DNA of 57,684 bases, taken from NCBI GenBank assembly GCA_030533325.1, contig JAUNJJ010000010.1, positions 1-57,684 on the forward strand, in the 5' to 3' direction. This document shows, in pieces, positions 52,016-57,684 of this stretch (position 1 is its first letter; every line of letters begins with the position of its first letter). The notes below the pieces were generated by a model. That model was not told the DNA's origin, ran no database searches, and was given only the letters and a program-made list of their open reading frames with translations. Origin of the DNA: Oscillospiraceae bacterium (GTDB lineage Bacteria; Bacillota; Clostridia; Oscillospirales; Ruminococcaceae). The position numbers were made by a program, and so were the translations under genes.

Positions 52016-54250
52016 ATGCCAAAGAAACCGATTAAAGAAAAAAAGATAAAACCAATTCCAAATGCATATATAGAAGGTGCCGGAATCGTTGTTCAGGAGA
52101 AAATTACTGAAACACTTGAAAAGAACTATATGCCTTACGCAATGAGTGTAATTATCTCACGTGCTCTTCCTGAGATAGACGGTTTTAAGCCTTCACACAG
52201 AAAGCTTCTCTATACGATGTACAAAATGGGACTTCTTACAGGTGCCCGCACAAAGTCAGCCAATGTCGTAGGTCAGACCATGCGTCTTAACCCTCATGGT
52301 GACGGTGCAATCTATGAAACACTTGTACGTCTTTCACGGGGAAATGAAACACTTCTTCATCCGTATATTGATTCAAAGGGAAACTTCGGCAAGTCATATT
52401 CAAGGGATATGGCATATGCCGCATCAAGATATACGGAAGTGAAGCTTGACCCTATCTGTGCGGAGATGTTCCGCGATATTGACAAGGATACAGTTGATTT
52501 CGTACCTAACTACGATAATACGATGACGGAGCCTACTCTGTTTCCGGCAACATTTCCGTCAGTACTTGTAAACTCCAATGTAGGCATCGCAGTATCCATG
52601 GCCAGCAGTGTCTGTCCTTTCAACCTTGAGGAAGTATGTGAAACCTGCATAGCGCTTATGAAGAATCCGGAACATGATATTCTCTCCACACTCAAGGGAC
52701 CTGATTTCCCGGGAGGCGGATATTTCATATACAATGAAACTGAACTTTCAAAGGTATACAGAACAGGACGCGGTTCATTCAAAATCCGTGCAAAGTATAA
52801 CTATGACAAAGCGGCAAACTGTATTGAAGTAACTGAGATTCCGTACACCACAACTGTTGAAGCTATAATGGACAAGATTATCGAACTCATTAAGCTTAAC
52901 AAAATCCGTGAAGTTTCATATCTGCGTGATGAGACAGACCTTAACGGTCTTAAACTTGCCATTGATCTGAAGAGAGGAACTGACCCTGACAAGCTCATGC
53001 AGAAGCTGTTCCGGCTTACTCCGCTTCAGGATAATTACTCATGTAACTTCAATATTCTCATAGCAGGAAATCCGAAGGTTATGGGTGTCGGTGAAATTCT
53101 TACCGAATGGACAGCATTCAGAAAAGAATGCATCAAGAGGAGAGTATACTTTGACCTTAATAAGAAGAAGGAAAAGCTTCACCTTCTTGAGGGTTTAAGA
53201 AAAATTCTTCTTGATATAGACAAGGCAATCAAAATAATCAGAGAAACCAAAGAGGAAGCTGATGTTATTCCTAACCTTATGATTGGTTTCGGCATAGATG
53301 AGATTCAGGCTGACTTCGTTGCGGAAATAAAACTCCGTCATCTCAATGAGGAGTATATTCTCAACAGGGTTGAGGAAACTGACAGACTCAGAGATGACAT
53401 TGCAGAGATGGAAGGCGTACTTGCTGACCAGAAGAAAATCGAAAAAATAATTATCAGCGAGCTTAAGGATGTAATTAAGAAGTATAAAAAGCCGAGAAAA
53501 ACTGAGATTATCTATGATGATGAAATCGAAGTTGATGATGTTGAGGATGATATTCCTGACTATCCGGTAAATCTCTTCCTTACAGAGAGCGGATACTTCA
53601 AGAAGATTACACCTCAGTCACTCAGAATGAGCGGTGATCACAAGCTTAAGGACGGAGACAGGGTTGTTTCACATATCGAGGCAACCAACAAAACGGAGCT
53701 TCTGTTCTTTACAAATATGCAGCAGGTGTACAAGACGAGGGCAAGTGCATTTGACGATACAAAGGCAAGCGTAATGGGTGACTATGTTCCTGCAAAGCTT
53801 GCTTTTGATCAGGATGAAAATGTTGTAAGGATGATTTCAACAACGGACTACAGCGGATTCATGTACTTCGTTTTTGAAAACGGAAAGATTGCAAAGGTTG
53901 CTCTTAAGGAATATGAAACCAGGACAAACAGAAAGAAGCTGTCAAAGGCGTATTCAGGAAAGTCACCGCTTGTGGCAGTATTCCTCGCTGATGAGAGCTG
54001 TGATATAGCAGTAGTTTCTTCAGCTGGTAAGGCGCTTGTATTTGACAGCGGTCTTATTCTTCCGAAGACTACACGTGATACCCAGGGCGTACAGGTGATG
54101 ACGCTTCGCTCAGGGGCTGTAGTTACGAATGCGTTTGTAGTTACGGAGGAAGATAAGGATAAGTATGAGAAGATAAGGGTTAAGTCGGTGCCGTCTGCGG
54201 GTAGTGCGGTTAAGGACAAGTCGGGAATTCCGGGGCAGCTGGAGTTTTAG
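52016..54250 (+). CDS. Type II topoisomerase subunit A (ParC/GyrA-like)
   Basis: A 744-aa protein with the DNA-breakage core. It shows SRALPEIDGFKPSHRKLLYTM, the quinolone-region HGDGAIYETLVRL, and the active-site Tyr in ASRYTEVKL. A long coiled-coil gate (about 380-490) follows, then a short C-terminal beta-propeller part (about 515-740). The GyrA-box QRRGGKG is not seen, which favours a ParC-like decatenase over gyrase. It is translated from GAGGT with subunit B upstream. An acidic linker (DDEIEVDDVEDDIPDY) precedes the propeller. Confidence 0.9.
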   Translation: MPKKPIKEKKIKPIPNAYIEGAGIVVQEKITETLEKNYMPYAMSVIISRALPEIDGFKPSHRKLLYTMYKMGLLTGARTKSANVVGQTMRLNPHGDGAIYETLVRLSRGNETLLHPYIDSKGNFGKSYSRDMAYAASRYTEVKLDPICAEMFRDIDKDTVDFVPNYDNTMTEPTLFPATFPSVLVNSNVGIAVSMASSVCPFNLEEVCETCIALMKNPEHDILSTLKGPDFPGGGYFIYNETELSKVYRTGRGSFKIRAKYNYDKAANCIEVTEIPYTTTVEAIMDKIIELIKLNKIREVSYLRDETDLNGLKLAIDLKRGTDPDKLMQKLFRLTPLQDNYSCNFNILIAGNPKVMGVGEILTEWTAFRKECIKRRVYFDLNKKKEKLHLLEGLRKILLDIDKAIKIIRETKEEADVIPNLMIGFGIDEIQADFVAEIKLRHLNEEYILNRVEETDRLRDDIAEMEGVLADQKKIEKIIISELKDVIKKYKKPRKTEIIYDDEIEVDDVEDDIPDYPVNLFLTESGYFKKITPQSLRMSGDHKLKDGDRVVSHIEATNKTELLFFTNMQQVYKTRASAFDDTKASVMGDYVPAKLAFDQDENVVRMISTTDYSGFMYFVFENGKIAKVALKEYETRTNRKKLSKAYSGKSPLVAVFLADESCDIAVVSSAGKALVFDSGLILPKTTRDTQGVQVMTLRSGAVVTNAFVVTEEDKDKYEKIRVKSVPSAGSAVKDKSGIPGQLEF

Positions 54251-54274
54251 TTGTTTTGTCATAATCGGAAAACA

Positions 54275-54370
54275 AAAGAAAATATGTGTGCGAAGGTGCA
54301 GGGCGACCGCAAAGCCCTGCAAAAAAACAAAGAAATTAGCGTGAACTTATATCACGAGGCAGAACAGTAA
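54275..54370 (+). ncRNA. Conserved structured RNA element, copy 2
   Basis: Same order as copy 1 (41040-41134): AAAGAAAATATGTGTGCGAA, hairpin A GCAGGGC/GCCCTGC with an identical GACCGCAAA loop, an A-rich spacer of 19 nt, hairpin B CGTGA...TCACG, 6 nt and AACAGTAA. It begins 24 bp after the subunit A stop and is followed at once by a terminator. Confidence 0.65.
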
Positions 54371-54372
54371 CT

Positions 54373-54411
54373 TGCACAGCAGAACGGGATAATGTTTTGC
54401 TGTGTTTTTTT
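54373..54411 (+). terminator. Terminator after RNA element copy 2
   Basis: CACAGCA (54375-54381) and TGCTGTG (54398-54404) form a stem followed by T7. Confidence 0.88.
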
Positions 54412-54470
54412 AGGACAAGTGTAGCGAAAAGACACTATAGAAAGTATTATATATGAAGGGAGCGGAGAGA

Positions 54471-54983
54471 ATGCTGACCGGACCTGCAACAATTCAGGAT
54501 GATGCCGAACAGATAATCAAGCAGTATTCTGACATGGTATACAGACTTGCAGTATCCAATATGAAGTCAAGGAGCGATGCTGATGACGTATATCAGGAGG
54601 TATTTCTCAGATACATAAAAGAAATAAAAAAAGGGGCAGCATTTGAGAGTGACGAGCATATCAAAGCGTGGCTTATACGTGTTACTATAAACTGCTGCAA
54701 GACACTGTGCACATCTGCATGGTTCAGGCGTACAACCGAACTTAATGACAATATTACCGATGAATTTGACTCATTTTCCGACAGTGGATTTGATCTGCAC
54801 AATGCACTTATGAAGCTCCCGCAAAAGTACAGAAGCATTATTCATCTGTACTACTATGAGCAGTATTCCACTGAAGAAATAGCTGTTATCCTTGAGGAAA
54901 AAAGCTCCACAGTAAGAACCAAACTTACACGCGCACGGGCAAAGCTTAAAGAAATACTGAAAGGAGATTACCTGGATGAATGA
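54471..54983 (+). CDS. ECF-type RNA polymerase sigma factor
   Basis: A 170-aa sigma factor. Region 2 (about 15-85) has DMVYRLAVSN, DADDVYQEVFLRY and HIKAWLIRVTINCC. Region 4 (about 105-165) has LPQKYRSIIHLYYYEQYSTEEIA and a recognition helix (KSSTVRTKLTRARAKL). The start is placed at ATG 54471, after the GGAGCGGAGAG ribosome site; an in-frame ATG at 54453 lies upstream of it. It overlaps the membrane regulator gene by 8 nt. It belongs to a different branch from the sigma factor at 256. Confidence 0.88.
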   Translation: MLTGPATIQDDAEQIIKQYSDMVYRLAVSNMKSRSDADDVYQEVFLRYIKEIKKGAAFESDEHIKAWLIRVTINCCKTLCTSAWFRRTTELNDNITDEFDSFSDSGFDLHNALMKLPQKYRSIIHLYYYEQYSTEEIAVILEEKSSTVRTKLTRARAKLKEILKGDYLDE

Positions 54984-56283
54984 CAGATACAAAAAATATT
55001 TTGATAATATTTCTCCGGAAAAAAAGCTTACTGAAGACACACTGGCTAAAATGTACAGAGAACTTGAAGTTGTAAGCGAACCAAAGAAGTTTAATTTCAG
55101 AATCTGGGTTGCACTAGCTGCGTGTACCGCCGCCGCTGTATCTGCTGTTCTTTTTTCTCCTGATATAAGAAATACCGGAAACAGCAATTCAGAAAATTTT
55201 CCGGCAGCCGAAAACCCGTCAGTGACTGAAAATACAACTGCATGCGCAGCAGAGTGTACAGGCTCGGATACACACACAGTTGTGTTCACGGAATCGGGTC
55301 AGGTAATTACCGGTGAATACACCTGCTCGCTGGTTTCATCAGTTACATCATCAGTTCAGGATTCGGCTGCAGTTACTGAAGGCCCCCTGTCATCAGGTGT
55401 CGGAGTTACAGATACACATAAAACCTCATCCGGACCTGTGCTTACATCAGGAGTAAAGATTACAGCAACTGAAAAACTGGATGTGACTGAAAAAATTACA
55501 GTAACTGAAAAGGTAACCGAAGCGACAACAATAGAAGGGCTAATGACTATTGCCCCTGCCCCTGCCACATCACCGTATTACGGAGAACCGGAAGGAACAC
55601 ATGCCTGCACAACTGCAAATAATCCGGGAGAAGAATTGAGTCCGGAGGCTACAACCAGACCGTCACCGGATGACCAGCCGCTTGATACTATGGTTTCAAC
55701 TGTCCGGCCTGGATCAATCCCTGATGGGGATCCTGCAGAAACAAAGGATGCTGAAGCTGTAGAACCTCCGAATAAGGTCCCGGCCGAACCGGATAGCATG
55801 TATACAGAGTATATATACGGATATGAAATAAACATAAACTATGCTGACTACTTTTGTGAAGTCCCTGCAACAAATATGGAACCGGTAGAATTATCAAAGG
55901 CGGAGGAAGTTCTCGGAGCAGGTATTATACCTGAAGATGCTCTTTCGATGAGCAGCGATATCTACGGTTATGCTGAAGCAGAAGACAGCAGTTTTGATTA
56001 CGGATTCTTCATGTCCATAGGTACAACCGGAATTCCGGATACTGAGCAGGATGATTATATTCTCTTTTCAGTATCACCATCCGATTATTATACAGCAGGT
56101 TTTACTCCTGTTTATTATGATTCGCATTACACATATATAAACGGAAAAGAGTACTGTTTCGGTATATCAGACGAGTTCCCGGGTATTTATTTCTGTACTT
56201 TTAATAAAAATAATCTGAGGTACAGGATATCGGTAAGGGGATACAGCCTTTACGATCTGGTGTATATCGTTTCGAATATGTGA
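54976..56283 (+). CDS. Membrane-anchored anti-sigma factor-like protein
   Basis: A 435-aa protein with a short cytoplasmic part (1-42), one membrane helix (about 43-62), a very long Thr/Ser/Val/Pro/Glu-rich stalk (about 65-270) and a C-terminal domain (about 275-435) with YEININYADYFCEVP and a DUF4367-like end (RYRISVRGYSLYDLVYI). Overlap with the ECF gene and topology point to an anti-sigma or receptor role. The outer domain has two conserved-looking Cys and many Tyr, which would suit a polysaccharide or surface signal; the ligand is unknown. It is the second such pair in the window. Confidence 0.7.
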   Translation: MNDRYKKYFDNISPEKKLTEDTLAKMYRELEVVSEPKKFNFRIWVALAACTAAAVSAVLFSPDIRNTGNSNSENFPAAENPSVTENTTACAAECTGSDTHTVVFTESGQVITGEYTCSLVSSVTSSVQDSAAVTEGPLSSGVGVTDTHKTSSGPVLTSGVKITATEKLDVTEKITVTEKVTEATTIEGLMTIAPAPATSPYYGEPEGTHACTTANNPGEELSPEATTRPSPDDQPLDTMVSTVRPGSIPDGDPAETKDAEAVEPPNKVPAEPDSMYTEYIYGYEININYADYFCEVPATNMEPVELSKAEEVLGAGIIPEDALSMSSDIYGYAEAEDSSFDYGFFMSIGTTGIPDTEQDDYILFSVSPSDYYTAGFTPVYYDSHYTYINGKEYCFGISDEFPGIYFCTFNKNNLRYRISVRGYSLYDLVYIVSNM

Positions 56284-56299
56284 AAAAATTTAAAAGATA

Positions 56300-56347
56300 C
56301 AAAAACGGCAGATACAGCCTCATAAATGGCTGTATCTGCCGTTTTAT
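56300..56347 (+). terminator. Long perfect terminator hairpin
   Basis: AAAACGGCAGATACAGCC and its exact complement form an 18-bp stem with an 8-nt loop and a T-rich tail. It ends the ECF/anti-sigma unit. Confidence 0.92.
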
Positions 56348-56532
56348 TATTATAACAGGTATATTCGTTAAACTATTTATTTTGCGAAAAATTTCATTCC
56401 AAAAAAATTTGTGTTAATATAGATTATATCACCAAAATAACACATATTTATTTTAGCACAATATAAAATTAAAGTCAATAGTAAAAATCTATAATTAACC
56501 GGAAATATAATACAAATGGAGTGAATTTAACA

Positions 56533-57221
56533 TTGAGTACAATTTATAAAAGAAAAGACGGGCGATGGGAAGGAAGAATATATAAAGGCAACGGAAATTA
56601 TGTTTCATATTATGCACATTCACGTCAGGATATCGAAGAATTATTGTTACATATGTCTGAAAAATCTGAATACAGCGAATGCAGTCATTCTTTTCAAGAA
56701 CTTTTTACGCAGTGGTTTGATAATATTTCACTGAACATCAAAGAATCAACAGCCTGCAATTACAAAATGAAAGCAAATACACACCTCATACCATACTTTA
56801 AAGATATCAGCTGTTCTGCAGTAAATGAAAAGGACATATACGGGTTTATTAATATCAAACGTGAAGAAAATCTTTCAGACAGGTACATAGCCGACATGAT
56901 CGTAATGGTCAAGTCGGTTTTTAAATTTGGTACAAAAACATATAACTATAAAAATCCGTTTAACGATTTAAAGATATCCTTTAAAAAATCTGAAAAAGTA
57001 AAAGTTCTTGATTCTGAGCAGTATTCTGCACTTCAGAAAGAACTTGCATCTGAAAACAGCCGGACTTCTGCTGCCGTTTCACTTGCAATGGCAACAGGTC
57101 TCAGAATCGGTGAGCTTTGTGCTCTGCAGTGGAAGGATGTGGATATAAAAAAACGTATACTCACCGTCAGTAAAACTATACAGCGAATTAAAAGTGAAGA
57201 TACAGTAAATAAAACCAAGAT
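56533..57221 (+). pseudogene. Tyrosine recombinase/integrase, 3' part lost to an IS insertion
   Basis: About 230 codons of a phage or ICE-type integrase. The N-terminal arm-binding domain (YKRKDGRWEGRIYKG) is followed by a SAM-like core-binding domain (about 55-150) and the start of the catalytic domain with ATGLRIGELCALQWKDVD (first catalytic Arg). Similarity stops after NKTKIV near 57221. The H-x-x-R, His/Trp and Tyr nucleophile motifs are missing, so it is inactive. TTG 56533 after TGGAGTG is the preferred start. TGTGTTA/TAACACA arms (56410-56444) upstream may be a control or recombinase site. Confidence 0.75.
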
Positions 57222-57359
57222 AGTGTTGTGGTCAAGCTTTTTTGTAACATTTGTGCCTGAATTCATTTACAAAATTTCTGCCTAAAAATTACGAATATTG
57301 CATAATTTTGTTGGAGCAAATAACATAAGTTCTCTCGAATGGCGTATTTATTCCACGGT

Positions 57360-57471
57360 CCACTTGACAATGAGCCTCCGGCAATGTGATATTCTGTCAG
57401 CGCGGCAGACGACGCCTTCTGCTATGCTGCCTTGCAACCAGCCTATCACATTGCCACTCATTGTAAAGTGG
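57360..57471. repeat. Large imperfect inverted repeat in the IS end
   Basis: CCACTTGACAATGAG (57360-57374) matches CTCATTGTAAAGTGG (57457-57471) with one mismatch. GGCAATGTGAT (57380-57390) pairs perfectly with ATCACATTGCC (57445-57455). The loop holds a further GGCAG/CTGCC arm, so a branched fold of about 112 nt is possible. Confidence 0.7.
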
Positions 57472-57501
57472 CTTTCGCGGCATAAACGCTTAACGTCATT
57501 A

Positions 57502-57684
57502 CTACACTTCCGGTGATGCAATGCGCGCCTGATATGGAGTCAGTCCTTTATTGTAAGTGTGTGGACGTCCGTGGTTATACCACACAAAGGAAAAATCATA
57601 TACTGATTTATTGAGCTGTTCATCTGTTTTATAAATTTGTAAATCAGTAAGCTCATTCTTGAGAGTATTGTAAAATCGTTCCAT
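57502..57684 (-). CDS. IS3-family transposase OrfB, C-terminal fragment
   Basis: The last 60 codons of a DDE transposase (rve integrase core). The catalytic Glu region reads MERFYNTLKNE, followed by the FVWYNHGRPH motif and GLTPYQAR, typical of IS3-family OrfB. The Met at the window edge is internal to the protein, so the gene continues outside. It is on the minus strand and truncated only by the window border. Confidence 0.88.
   Translation of the reverse strand: MERFYNTLKNELTDLQIYKTDEQLNKSVYDFSFVWYNHGRPHTYNKGLTPYQARIASPEV

Larger units (their letters stand above)
57222..57684 (-). mobile_element. IS3-type insertion sequence, 3' part (continues beyond the window)
   Basis: DNA from about 57222 is unlike the integrase it interrupts and carries an IS3-type transposase end on the minus strand. 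About 280 bp lie between the presumed left end and the transposase stop. They include a large imperfect hairpin (57360-57471) and locally higher GC. The exact left boundary is inferred from where integrase similarity ends; a target duplication cannot be checked because the other end is outside the window. Confidence 0.65.

Noticed and set aside
57298..57516. Plus-strand ORF at the right end
   Set aside because: It covers the inverted repeat of the IS end, has no ribosome site and shows no protein-like composition.
1..57684. tRNA or rRNA genes
   Set aside because: No cloverleaf with a T-loop GTTCGAATC-type motif or rRNA stretch was recognised on either strand by eye.

Overview
The window looks like a chromosomal segment of a Ruminococcus-type bacterium (Oscillospiraceae, Firmicutes). 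The grounds are AT-rich Gram-positive signals (strong GGAGG ribosome sites, frequent TTG and GTG starts, TTGACA-17-TATAAT promoters), dockerin modules on several secreted proteins, a BspA-type leucine-rich-repeat protein, a SigK-like sigma factor and a c-di-GMP-I riboswitch. The species is inferred, not shown. Mobile DNA lies at both ends: the 3' tip of a group II intron at the left (1-54), and a tyrosine integrase cut off by an IS3-type element at the right (56533-57684).

Layout. 256-3699: an ECF sigma/anti-sigma pair and a secreted Big_2-dockerin protein. 3835-5803: a methyltransferase, an SGNH esterase and a NifX-like protein. 5870-9290: a large LRR-dockerin protein on the minus strand, facing a frameshifted small gene. 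Both have near-consensus promoters carrying the same palindrome in the spacer. 9501-14280: M20 amidohydrolase, a two-ORF split HipA-like kinase, a PflX-type radical SAM protein, DUF5662 and homoserine kinase. 14391-27545: an Xre regulator and a tightly packed ten-gene operon (zinc-ribbon membrane protein, Hsp70-like ATPase, kinase-like fragment, three coiled-coil proteins, double CbxX AAA+ ATPase, P-loop GTPase-like protein, unknown protein, second zinc-ribbon protein). 27614-30635: Mrp/ApbC, an unknown protein and a lipase-like exported protein. 30853-36897: a four-gene operon with two different dynamin-family GTPases. 36880-43419: membrane protein, LacI-like sensor-GGDEF protein, secreted protein, SigK, a peptidase with half a dockerin, and MnmA. 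43456-45422: a broken ABC permease and histidine kinase joined head to head, then an intact response regulator. 45488-49978: BFD-like Fe-S protein, a c-di-GMP riboswitch in front of a C39-like/SH3/dockerin protein, an M23 peptidase and PrmA. 50006-54250: a type II topoisomerase pair (ParE/ParC-like). 54471-56283: a second ECF sigma/anti-sigma pair.

The most promising undescribed material is the Hsp70/AAA+/GTPase operon (14820-27545) and, 3.3 kb further on, the dynamin-pair operon (30853-36897). Both are built like NTP-dependent conflict or membrane-surveillance systems, but no toxic effector can be recognised, so a defence role is only a hypothesis. A second lead is a roughly 95-nt RNA-like element present twice (41040-41134 and 54275-54370), with fixed spacing and a compensatory base-pair change. 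All family assignments come from reading motifs; no database search was run.
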